Assembly (NCBI GenBank): GCA_027717875.1
Contig: JALLOL010000142.1
Span: forward strand, 1 to 6,669
Source: Acidobacteria bacterium AH-259-L09
GTDB taxonomy: Bacteria; Acidobacteriota; UBA6911; RPQK01
Direction of reading: 5' to 3'
DNA length: 6,669 nt
Below are positions 1 through 6,660 of the stretch, one piece after another. Under the pieces are notes generated by a model, which saw only the letters and a program-made list of their open reading frames with translations, was not told where the DNA came from and did no database searches. Each line of letters starts with the position of its first letter. Positions within the stretch are counted from its first letter, which is position 1. Position numbers and translations under genes: made by a program.

Positions 1-527
1 GAACGGGCAAACCCTTTGAACATTGCTTCAATACGATGGTGTTCATTTTCTCCCGGGTTGAGAAAGTTGAAATGCAAATTGAGCCTGGCTTCGACGGCCA
101 GAGATCGAAAAAAATGGGGGATCAATTCGGTCGAAAGATCTCCGATCTTCTCCCGCTGAGGTCGATAGTTACAGCAAAAAGCAAAACGTCCCCCCAGATC
201 CACGGCTACCGCAATTAAGACCTCATCCATAGGAAGCAGGACAAACCCGTATCGTTCAATCCCCTTTTTTCTCCCCAGGGCTTTATTTAACGTCTGACCC
301 AGAACAATTCCTAAATCTTCAGTGAGGTGATGATCATCTACCTCCAGATCTCCTTCGGCCCTGGCTTTGAGATCGATCCGGGCGTGACGAGCCAATAATT
401 CGAGCATGTGCTCAAGAAATCCCAACCCCACACGGCAGGTACACTCCCCTTGGCCGTCCAGATTCAAATTGACCTCAATTTGTGTTTCACGGGTTTCCCT
501 TTTAACAGATGCGGTGCGTCGGCTCAT
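1..527 (-). CDS. hisB: Imidazoleglycerol-phosphate dehydratase (partial, C-terminus off the left edge)
   Basis: HisB removes water from imidazoleglycerol phosphate to give imidazole acetol phosphate, the substrate of HisC, in the cytoplasm. The 175 visible codons cover nearly all of a typical monofunctional enzyme of about 195 residues; only the extreme C-terminus is missing. The manganese-binding histidine motifs are present: FLEHML (H40) with LARH (H48), DDHHLTED (H66, H67, E70), LNLHF (H152) and NEHHRIEAMFK (H163, H164, E167, K171). The PMDE motif is at 99-102. The start ATG overlaps the TGA of the hisD-hisC frame (ATGA, 4 bases) and has a good AAGGGG ribosome binding site 5 bases upstream, so this start is well supported and coupled translation is likely. 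No phosphatase domain precedes it, so it is not the bifunctional enterobacterial type. The family call is certain. Confidence 0.96.
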   Translation of the reverse strand, partial: MSRRTASVKRETRETQIEVNLNLDGQGECTCRVGLGFLEHMLELLARHARIDLKARAEGDLEVDDHHLTEDLGIVLGQTLNKALGRKKGIERYGFVLLPMDEVLIAVAVDLGGRFAFCCNYRPQREKIGDLSTELIPHFFRSLAVEARLNLHFNFLNPGENEHHRIEAMFKGFAR

Positions 528-3034
528 AAAATCCCCTTCACGATCCTTTGCAATTCACCGAGAAATAAATCATTCTCTGACGAGATTCCGATACTTACTC
601 GAATGCAATTCTTCAGCCCCGGCAGCAAACTCCGGTCCCGAACAACGATTCCTTTCTGCAGAAGTCGCTTGCAAATCTGAGTTGCCCCGGGACAGCGAAA
701 GAGTAGGAAGTTGGCCTGAGAAGGAAAGACTTTTTCGATTTGGGGTATCTCTCTCAGGCATTCGGCCACCCTATCACGCTCCTTTCGGATCTCCTCGACG
801 TGAATCAAGTGACTGGCTGGCTGGCTGAGCACCCGGCAGCCGTTTTCCATACTCAGGGCGTTCAGGTTATAAGGGGCCTTTACTCTCAAAAAGTGAGAAA
901 TAATCTGAGCAGAAGCGACGGCGTAACCGAGGCGAATTGCTGCTCTTCCAAAGGCCTTCGACAACGTCCTGAGAAGAATGAGATTAGGAACCTCTTGGAG
1001 TTCCATTACCAGAGAGGGCTGATCGGCAAACTCAATGTAAGCCTCATCGACCATCACAATCCCTTTCCATTTTCGGCAGAGGTGGAAAATTTGACGGCGA
1101 TCTAACAAGTTACCGGTCGGGTTATTAGGTGAGCACAGGAACAGAACCTTCGTGTCATCAGACACCACTTTCAAGAACTGCTTTGCGTTAAAATCAAACC
1201 TTTTGTCGAGCCGAAACTCAAATGAGGGAATCCCGAAGACATTGGCTGTCACTCGATACATTCCGTAGGTGGGCTCGGCGATGGCGATGCGGTCTTGCCC
1301 CGGCCGGCAGAACACTTTAAAAATCCAATCCAGTACCTCATCAGAGCCCGCACCCGCCGCTACATTCTCGACCCTTATTCCCAGGTATCGCGCAATGGTT
1401 TCTCTCAGTCGGCACTGGAAAGGGTCCGGGTAGCGGTTTAATTGGACACCCTCCCACTCTTGGGAGTAAGGGTTCTCGTTGGCATCGAGCAAAATCCCCT
1501 CCTGGATTTTCTCTCGGGCACAGTGATAAGGTTCCAGGTTTAGAATATTCGGCCGAATCAATTGAGTGATATCTATTTTGTAGTTGTTGTATCCCGGGTG
1601 CTGAGCTTTTGAGCTTTCGAGCTTTTGAGCTGTTGAGCGGTGAGTTTTGAGTTCTGAGTTCTGAGTCTTGAGTTCTGAGTTGGGAGCTTCTGAATTCTGG
1701 ATTCTGGATTCTGGATTCTGGATTCTGGATTCTGAATCCTGAATTCTGCATTCTGAATTCAACCGGACGCGAACAGCACGCCGGTGCCCTTCCAAACTCT
1801 CCAATTCCGCGAGTGTTTCCAGCGTAGGAGCCAGTTGCTGAAGTCCTTGGCTGGTCAGCTCCTGAAAAGTGATTTTCTTTACAAAGCTATCCAGAGACAC
1901 ACCTGAGAAGGCGCGGGCAAGACCCGAGGTGGGCAGCGTGTGATTCGTGCCTGAAGCATAGTCTCCGGCGACTTCAGGAGACCAGGCTCCCAAGAAGACC
2001 GACCCGGCGCATCGTACTTTTTTAATCCATTGCTTCGGAGTTTCCAGGTGCAGAATCAAGTGCTCGGGGGCATACAAATTGGCAAAGTCAAAAGCTTCTT
2101 CCATGGACTCGGCCAAGAGGCCAAAACTGCTGCGGAGCGACTCTGACGCGAAATTTTTGCGAGGTAAATCTTGGATCTGGTGCCACACCAGCTGGGCAAC
2201 TTCTTCCAAAACCTGGCTGGAAGTAGACACCAGAACGGCCCGACTGTCACTCCCATGTTCAGCCTGGGAGATGAGGTCACTGGCAACCCATTCAGGAGCG
2301 GCTGAATCGTCGGAAATGACCAGCACCTCCGTTGGTCCAGCCACCATGTCAATGGCAATCCCTTTCAACGTGGCCAATAATTTGGCCGTTTGGACCCAGC
2401 GACTACCCGGGCCGAGAATCTTATCGACTTTGGGAACAGTCTCCGTTCCCAATGCCATGGCGGCAATAGCCTGCGCTCCGCCGATCGTAAAAACTTGGCT
2501 GATACCCGCGATTTCTGCTGCCAAGAGAACTTCAGGGGATATCCTCAAGTCATCCTGCGGCGGCACACACAAAATAATGCTTGGACAGCCGGCCAATTGG
2601 GCAGGAATTCCCAGCATGAGGACAGTGGAAGGGAGAATCACATTTCCACCGGGGACATAAAGGCCCACCGAGTCAATCGGTCGGCTTTCCCGCCAGCAGC
2701 AGACACCGGGCTCGACCTCCAGCGGTTTTTCGGAAATCTGTTGGGCGGCGTGAAACTTGCGGATGTTCTGCGCGGCCCTTTCCAATGCTCTCACCACCTG
2801 GCTGGAGACATTGTGTCTTGCCTGAGAAAACTCTGCCATTGGAACTCCAATCTCCCGGATCTCCACTCCGTCAAATTGACGCGTATACTGGCGGACAGCC
2901 TCATCACCTCGGGCTGAGATATCATCGAAAATAGTCCGGCAGGTTTCCATCACCGAAGGATCGGCAATGGGATTACGGCAGCACAGTTGCTCGACAAACT
3001 CCCGGCTGAGATCTCCTAGTCGATATGCTTTCAT
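524..3034 (-). CDS. hisD-hisC: Fused histidinol dehydrogenase / histidinol-phosphate aminotransferase
   Basis: One uninterrupted frame of 836 codons holds two complete enzymes. Residues 1-425 are HisD, which oxidises histidinol to histidine with NAD. Its zinc ligands and catalytic residues are all visible: SQAEH (Q257, H260), APEH (E324, H325), GDY (D358) and EGH (H417), at almost the same positions as in the E. coli enzyme. Residues 426-478 are a low-complexity linker rich in RIQNPES-, ELKTQNS- and KLESSKA-like stretches, encoded by a tandem repeat array. Residues about 485-836 are HisC, a fold-type I PLP aminotransferase with NENP (519-522), SPNNPTG (635-641), DEAY (D663, Y666), SK with the PLP lysine K693, and R812 for substrate phosphate/carboxylate binding. 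HisC has no ATG or GTG near its natural N-terminus; the only near-start is a TTG at 1561-1559 without a ribosome binding site. The ATG at 3034 overlaps the hisG stop by 1 base (TGATG); a GTG at 3037 is an equally possible start. Both activities are expected. Whether the polypeptide stays fused in the cell is unknown. Confidence 0.9.
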   Translation of the reverse strand: MKAYRLGDLSREFVEQLCCRNPIADPSVMETCRTIFDDISARGDEAVRQYTRQFDGVEIREIGVPMAEFSQARHNVSSQVVRALERAAQNIRKFHAAQQISEKPLEVEPGVCCWRESRPIDSVGLYVPGGNVILPSTVLMLGIPAQLAGCPSIILCVPPQDDLRISPEVLLAAEIAGISQVFTIGGAQAIAAMALGTETVPKVDKILGPGSRWVQTAKLLATLKGIAIDMVAGPTEVLVISDDSAAPEWVASDLISQAEHGSDSRAVLVSTSSQVLEEVAQLVWHQIQDLPRKNFASESLRSSFGLLAESMEEAFDFANLYAPEHLILHLETPKQWIKKVRCAGSVFLGAWSPEVAGDYASGTNHTLPTSGLARAFSGVSLDSFVKKITFQELTSQGLQQLAPTLETLAELESLEGHRRAVRVRLNSECRIQDSESRIQNPESRIQNSEAPNSELKTQNSELKTHRSTAQKLESSKAQHPGYNNYKIDITQLIRPNILNLEPYHCAREKIQEGILLDANENPYSQEWEGVQLNRYPDPFQCRLRETIARYLGIRVENVAAGAGSDEVLDWIFKVFCRPGQDRIAIAEPTYGMYRVTANVFGIPSFEFRLDKRFDFNAKQFLKVVSDDTKVLFLCSPNNPTGNLLDRRQIFHLCRKWKGIVMVDEAYIEFADQPSLVMELQEVPNLILLRTLSKAFGRAAIRLGYAVASAQIISHFLRVKAPYNLNALSMENGCRVLSQPASHLIHVEEIRKERDRVAECLREIPQIEKVFPSQANFLLFRCPGATQICKRLLQKGIVVRDRSLLPGLKNCIRVSIGISSENDLFLGELQRIVKGIL
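533..538 (-). promoter_or_regulatory. Ribosome binding site of hisB
   Basis: AAGGGG on the minus strand lies 5 bases before the hisB ATG (527-525), inside the last codons of the upstream hisC domain. It decides the hisB start and explains how a gene overlapping its predecessor by 4 bases can be translated efficiently. It is the clearest Shine-Dalgarno sequence in the cluster; those before hisG and hisD are weak. Confidence 0.7.
1603..1760. repeat. Composite tandem array of 7- and 8-base units at the hisD/hisC junction
   Basis: Read on the plus strand, the array has three blocks. At 1603-1634 there are four octamers of the GAGCTTTT type. At 1635-1683 there are seven heptamers related to GAGTTCT, joined by one octamer (GAGCTTCT, 1684-1691) to the third block. 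At 1692-1760 are about ten heptamers related to GGATTCT/GAATTCT, including five perfect consecutive GGATTCT copies at 1699-1733. All units look like variants of one pattern, GAnTTCT. The array begins immediately after the last conserved HisD residues and ends about 30 bases before the conserved start of HisC. On the coding strand the heptamers encode cyclic seven-residue repeats such as RIQNPES. Arrays of short heptamers are known in other bacteria, for example the STRR sequences of cyanobacteria, but I do not claim this belongs to that family. Confidence 0.93.
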
Positions 3035-3909
3035 CACATCACCATTTTCTCTATGGGAACCACGAGAATGTCGGAAGCCCCGGTTTTTGTGAGCCTTTCA
3101 ATGACGTCCCAAAAAACTTCTTCTGGAACCGCAGAATGAATGGCTACCATTCCCTCTTCAGCCAAGGGTACAACAGTAGGGCTCTTCATCCCGGGCAGGA
3201 TCTCTTTGATTTCTTCCAAAGCTTCCCTGGGAGCATTCATCATGACGTATTTTGTCCTTCGCGCCCGGATGTTCCCTTGAAAGCGGACCCGCAGGCGTTC
3301 CATTAACTGCCGACGCCTGCTGTCTTTCAAGGATCGAGGATTGGCTATCAGAAGGGCTTCGGACTTCAGAACCACTTCAATCGGTTCCAGATCGTTGATG
3401 CGCAGAGTGCTCCCCGTTGAAACGAGATCACAAATGGCGTCGGAAATATCGAGGCTTGGAGTGATCTCCACTGAGCCACTGATTTCAATGACTCGAGCAC
3501 TTACCTTTTTCTCTTCTAAAAAACGCTGCAGCACGCGAGGGTGGGAAGTGGCGATTCGCCTGCCTTCCAGATCGTCCACAGTACGAAACGAGCTCTTTTG
3601 GGGCACGGCGATCGACAGGGTACAAGAACCAAACCCCAGGCAATCCAGACGAACCACCTCGGCTGCCTTTTCCTGGACTATGTTGAGTCCCACAATACCC
3701 AGGTCAGTGACTCCATCCTGCACGTATTCAGGGATATCGTCATCACGCAAGAAAAGAATATCCAGGGGAAAATTTTGGCAAGGTGAGAACAATCTCCCCT
3801 GGTGGTACTCAAAATCCAGACCAATCGACTTCAGAATCTGTCTGGAAGGCTCCGCCAAACGGCCCTGCCGCTGGATGGCAATTTTCAAGTTTTCATCGTT
3901 TAACTTCAT
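3034..3909 (-). CDS. hisG: ATP phosphoribosyltransferase, long form with C-terminal regulatory domain
   Basis: HisG condenses ATP with PRPP to phosphoribosyl-ATP, the committed and feedback-controlled step of histidine synthesis. The 291-residue length is that of the long, homohexameric HisG_L class that does not need HisZ. Residues 8-16 (LKIAIQRQG) open the catalytic domain. FLRDDDIPEYVQDGVTDLGI (53-72) is the typical first-lobe signature. The segment from E142 through ISGSVEITPSL and DLVSTGSTLR (161-170) is the PRPP-binding signature. Residues about 217-290 form the ACT-like C-terminal domain that binds histidine for allosteric inhibition, with GMKSPTVVPL (240-249) and ending ASDILVVPIEKMV (278-290). 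The ATG lies inside the last codons of the upstream regulator gene (17-base overlap) and has no strong Shine-Dalgarno sequence, so it probably relies on coupled translation. Its stop codon overlaps the hisD start. Confidence 0.97.
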   Translation of the reverse strand: MKLNDENLKIAIQRQGRLAEPSRQILKSIGLDFEYHQGRLFSPCQNFPLDILFLRDDDIPEYVQDGVTDLGIVGLNIVQEKAAEVVRLDCLGFGSCTLSIAVPQKSSFRTVDDLEGRRIATSHPRVLQRFLEEKKVSARVIEISGSVEITPSLDISDAICDLVSTGSTLRINDLEPIEVVLKSEALLIANPRSLKDSRRRQLMERLRVRFQGNIRARRTKYVMMNAPREALEEIKEILPGMKSPTVVPLAEEGMVAIHSAVPEEVFWDVIERLTKTGASDILVVPIEKMVM

Positions 3910-4228
3910 CTCTATTGCTCTTTTGTCCTTTTGCTCTACGCAGTCCAGCGCGTTCCAGCATCAGCCGATAACCGCCCTCGCCGTAATTCACCCAGTGAGC
4001 GACTCGGGTAATGGTTGCGGTACTGGCGCCCGTCCGTTCGCTGATCTGTCGATAAGGGACATCCTCAGCCACCATCTGAGCAACCTCCCATCGCTCGGCC
4101 ATAGCCTTGAGTTCCGTCAAGGTGCACAGGTCCCGAAAGAAACAAGCACATTCCTGCAGGTCCCTAAGCTGCACAATGGCATCGAACAAATCCCAAACGC
4201 TTCGATCATTCTTCAGCTCTCGTTCCAT
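3893..4228 (-). CDS. TrpR/YerC-family transcriptional regulator, probable his operon repressor
   Basis: The 111-residue protein matches the YerC/YecD branch of the Trp repressor superfamily. It is all-helical, with LFDAIVQLRDLQECACFFRDLCTLTELKAMAERWEVAQMV at about 14-53 and a helix-turn-helix at about 57-81 (VPYRQISERTGASTATITRV, then HWVNYGEGGY). The GASTATITRV recognition-helix region is the strongest signature. In Firmicutes, YerC has been proposed from comparative genomics as a histidine regulator (HisR). Position at the head of a his operon, overlapping hisG by 17 bases, fits that role here. The start ATG gives the expected N-terminus, but no Shine-Dalgarno sequence precedes it. Inverted repeats directly upstream could be its own operator. 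The C-terminal tail after residue 95 is basic and not conserved. The family call is firm; target and effector (histidine or another small molecule) are inferred from context. Confidence 0.9.
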   Translation of the reverse strand: MERELKNDRSVWDLFDAIVQLRDLQECACFFRDLCTLTELKAMAERWEVAQMVAEDVPYRQISERTGASTATITRVAHWVNYGEGGYRLMLERAGLRRAKGQKSNRDEVKR

Positions 4229-4229
4229 A

Positions 4230-4257
4230 TTAATGTGTTAACACGATAGCACATTAA
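4230..4257. promoter_or_regulatory. Candidate operator: nested inverted repeats before the TrpR-like gene
   Basis: Two overlapping dyads lie directly upstream of the regulator's ATG. A perfect 10-base palindrome GTGTTAACAC is at 4235-4244. A perfect 8-base inverted repeat, TTAATGTG (4230-4237) and CACATTAA (4250-4257), is separated by 12 bases. The GTTAAC centre is the same as in the E. coli trp operator (ACTAGTTAACTAGT). The element overlaps the proposed -10 box and ends 1 base before the start codon, so binding there should block transcription. That the adjacent TrpR-like protein binds it is inference. Confidence 0.55.
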
Positions 4258-4271
4258 AACAACATTTGCAA
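4243..4271 (-). promoter_or_regulatory. Candidate sigma70-type promoter for the his operon
   Basis: On the minus strand, TTGCAA (4271-4266) serves as a -35 box with 4 of 6 consensus bases. A 17-base spacer separates it from TATCGT (4248-4243), also 4 of 6, and TGC just before it gives an extended -10. Transcription would begin near 4236, leaving a leader of only about 8 bases. An alternative -10, TTTAAT (4258-4253), has 5 of 6 matches but no good -35 box. This 92-base gap is the only intergenic space in the window, so a promoter is expected here; the exact boxes are a best guess. Confidence 0.4.
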
Positions 4272-4273
4272 AT
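4264..4273. promoter_or_regulatory. Perfect palindrome over the -35 region
   Basis: ATTTGCAAAT is a perfect 10-base palindrome centred on the candidate -35 box, 29 bases from the centre of the GTGTTAACAC palindrome. It could be a second protein-binding site. AT-rich palindromes of this size do occur by chance, so functional significance is unproven. Confidence 0.25.
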
Positions 4274-4320
4274 AAAAATGACTCTGAAAGACGCAGGCTG
4301 AGAAGGCTGGATGCCCCTTG

Positions 4321-6660
4321 TCAGTTCCTTAGTGGTTTGCCGGTCTTGAGAGTATGCTGGATCCGCTGCAGTGTCTTTCTCTCTCCACACAGTGTTAGGA
4401 AAGCTTCTCGCTCGAGGTCAAGCAGGTACTGTTCAGAAACGTTGGTTCGATGGTTAAGATCGCCGCCCGTGAGGATATAGGCGAGCTTTTCCCCGATCAA
4501 AGCGTCATGCTCTGAGATGTACTCAGCTTGTTTCATCAGGTGGATTCCCACCTTTAAGACTGCCCGACCGGAATTTCCCAAGACGGGAATATTCTCATGC
4601 GGCTCCGGTTCAATATATCCCGCCTCTGCCAGCCTGAGCACCTCCTGCTTGGCACTGGAAAGAAGGCGGTCAGGATGGATCTCAATGAGGTCATCCGGGC
4701 GCAGGAATCGCAGCCGCTTTGCATCTTCGCCGCTTCGGCTGACCTCAGCCCTGCCGATCGTTTCAAAGGCTTTTCTGACTCCAGGGAGTAAATCCACACC
4801 GGGAAGTGATTGGGCTTCACCGATATGGCGGATGAGCATTTCTTTGGTTCCCCCTCCGGCCGGGACCAGTCCGACGCCTACCTCCACCAATCCAATGTAA
4901 GTTTCCGCAGACGCCACCACCGCGTCACATGCCAAACAGACCTCGGCTCCTCCTCCCAACGCTCGTTGAAAAGGGGCAGCCACTACCGGCTTGGCCGAAT
5001 ACCGAAAAGACGCGTTCACATTCTGGAAGGCCCGCACCATTTGATCGATCTCCTCCCAGTTTCCTTCCTGGGCCTCCAATAGCAGGAGCATTAAATTGGC
5101 ACCTACCGAAAAATCTTTTCCCTGATTGCCGATCACAAGTCCCAGAAAGTTTTTCTTCACTTCGCGGACCGCCCAGCGCGCTTGTCCAACGATGTCAGCT
5201 CCGATGGCGTTCATCTTAGAGTGAAATTCAAGGCAGGCTACTCCGTCACCAAGATCCACCAGGCTCGCTCCGGCGTTTGAGCGAATGACTCGGTCTGGTT
5301 GCTTTAAAATCGTGAGCTGGATCTTATTTGGATCCTGGCTCAACACCTGATATTCCCGGCTGGCCAAATCGAAGAAAAGTTGATGATCGGCTCCCATCGC
5401 ATAAAAACCATTTGGCGGCTCATTGAACAGCTCATCCACCCACTCGGGGAGCTCCTTTTCGTCTTGCCGGATTCGTTCCGCAATTTCCTTCGTACCGAGC
5501 GCCTGCCACAGTTCAAAGGGCCCAAGCTCCCAATTGAAGCCCCATCTCATGGCGCGGTCGATTTGATAATACTCCTCGGTGATCTCTGGGACCCGCCCGG
5601 CGGAGTAGACGAAGATGTCGCGAAAAAAAGACCAGAGAAAGGCGCCAGCCTTGTCTTGCGACTTCAAAAGATTCTGGATCCGCTTTGCCGTGTCTGTCTC
5701 GTTGCGAACCATCTCCACAGAGGGGAGATTCGGTTTCCTGCGGCTTCGGTACTCGAGAGTCTTGGGGTCCACAACAAGAATCTCCTCCCCCTCTTTCTTG
5801 TAAAATCCCTGTCCAGTCTTCCGCCCCTTCCAGTCGCGCTGGACGAGTTGCATCATAAGAGAAGAAGGGCGAAAGCTCTCTCTCCATGGGTCCTCCGGCA
5901 CGTTTTCATAAAGATTTTCCGCCACGTCGAGCATGATATCGATGCCAACCAGATCAGCTAAGCGAAAAGTTGCGGTCTTGGCAAACCCAATCACCGGACC
6001 TGTCAGCGCGTCGACTTCCTCAATCGTCAAGTCCAATTCCTGCATGAGTTCCATCGCTCGCATCGCTACAAAAGAACCAACCCGATTGGCCACAAAATTA
6101 GGCCGATCTTTGGCAATCACGATTCCCTTCCCTAAGAACCGGTCTGCCACGAAGGCCACCGTCTCCACCACGGAAGGTAATGTGCTGGATCCTGGAATCA
6201 ACTCCAACAGCTTCATGTATCGTGGAGGGTTGAAAAAGTGAGTACCCAACCAATGTTTCTGAAAATCTTCGGACCGCCCTTCAGCGATCTTTTCCACCGG
6301 CAACCCGCTGGTATTGGTGGAGACAATTGTGCCGGGTCGTCGGTGGGCCTCCACCCTTTCCCACAGCTGACGCTTCACGTCAAGTTTTTCGACCACACAT
6401 TCGATGATCCAATCGTAGGAAGAAAGTCTTGGCAGGTCATCTTCAAAGTTACCCACCTCGATAAAACGCACTTTTTCAGGGGAATAGAGAGGCGCGGGCT
6501 TGGTTGAGGAAAGCCGCTCCACGGCGCGCCCTGCAAGGGCACTGCGATCCGATCCTTCAGAAGGGAGATCTAAGAGCAGCGTCTTAATTGCAACGTTGGC
6601 AAAATGGGCGGCAATTTGCGCGCCCATGGTGCCGGCACCGAGAACGGCCACTCGATTCAA
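4321..6660 (-). CDS. fadN: FadN-type 3-hydroxyacyl-CoA dehydrogenase / enoyl-CoA hydratase (5' end uncertain)
   Basis: This bifunctional beta-oxidation enzyme hydrates enoyl-CoA and oxidises L-3-hydroxyacyl-CoA with NAD. The order is dehydrogenase first, hydratase last, as in Bacillus FadN (YusL) and the reverse of E. coli FadB. The 779 residues match that family along the whole length, down to the ending KGKPLRN/TGKPLRN. Residues 4-15 hold the Rossmann GAGTMG (8-13). GTHFFNPPRYMKLLE (139-153) carries catalytic H141 and E153, and PNFVANR is at 187-193. The dehydrogenase C-terminal regions span about 190-440. The hydratase domain spans about 465-640, with oxyanion loop residues GNQGKDFSVGANL (511-523) and both catalytic glutamates, E573 (GGGAE) and E593 (GLVEVGVG), so both activities should be intact. 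The first codon in the window is TTG at 6660; the frame stays open to the right edge and homologues have a few more residues, so the real start may lie outside. It is 92 bases upstream of the regulator gene and probably belongs to a different transcription unit. Confidence 0.94.
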   Translation of the reverse strand: MNRVAVLGAGTMGAQIAAHFANVAIKTLLLDLPSEGSDRSALAGRAVERLSSTKPAPLYSPEKVRFIEVGNFEDDLPRLSSYDWIIECVVEKLDVKRQLWERVEAHRRPGTIVSTNTSGLPVEKIAEGRSEDFQKHWLGTHFFNPPRYMKLLELIPGSSTLPSVVETVAFVADRFLGKGIVIAKDRPNFVANRVGSFVAMRAMELMQELDLTIEEVDALTGPVIGFAKTATFRLADLVGIDIMLDVAENLYENVPEDPWRESFRPSSLMMQLVQRDWKGRKTGQGFYKKEGEEILVVDPKTLEYRSRRKPNLPSVEMVRNETDTAKRIQNLLKSQDKAGAFLWSFFRDIFVYSAGRVPEITEEYYQIDRAMRWGFNWELGPFELWQALGTKEIAERIRQDEKELPEWVDELFNEPPNGFYAMGADHQLFFDLASREYQVLSQDPNKIQLTILKQPDRVIRSNAGASLVDLGDGVACLEFHSKMNAIGADIVGQARWAVREVKKNFLGLVIGNQGKDFSVGANLMLLLLEAQEGNWEEIDQMVRAFQNVNASFRYSAKPVVAAPFQRALGGGAEVCLACDAVVASAETYIGLVEVGVGLVPAGGGTKEMLIRHIGEAQSLPGVDLLPGVRKAFETIGRAEVSRSGEDAKRLRFLRPDDLIEIHPDRLLSSAKQEVLRLAEAGYIEPEPHENIPVLGNSGRAVLKVGIHLMKQAEYISEHDALIGEKLAYILTGGDLNHRTNVSEQYLLDLEREAFLTLCGERKTLQRIQHTLKTGKPLRN

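Noticed and set aside
1559..1561. TTG as an independent hisC start
   Set aside because: It falls near the beginning of the conserved HisC region, but no ribosome binding site precedes it and the upstream frame is open, so fusion is the simpler reading. It cannot be fully excluded.
1341..1751. Minus-strand reading frame of 136 codons overlapping the repeat array
   Set aside because: It is a shifted frame of hisC kept open by the stop-free repeats. After the repeat-encoded part it reads hisC in the wrong frame and shows no domain.
2079..2660. Plus-strand reading frame of 193 codons, and a similar one at 5380-5961
   Set aside because: Both are antisense to conserved catalytic regions of hisD and fadN, with no protein-family motif.
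3341..4249. Plus-strand reading frame of 302 codons
   Set aside because: It is antisense to hisG and the regulator gene, both of which have clear family motifs. Its translation is low in recognisable structure and rich in Ser/Arg, as expected of an antisense shadow.
4258..4320. Rho-independent terminator after fadN
   Set aside because: The T-rich stretch near 4274-4279 is not preceded by a stable GC-rich stem. The best pairing near the fadN end is about five pairs with two G-U wobbles, and it is some 20 bases away from the T-run.
5670..5682. Further copy of the GGATTCT repeat (a gattctggatcc stretch in fadN)
   Set aside because: It is a single partial match inside a conserved coding region, not a tandem array; chance similarity.
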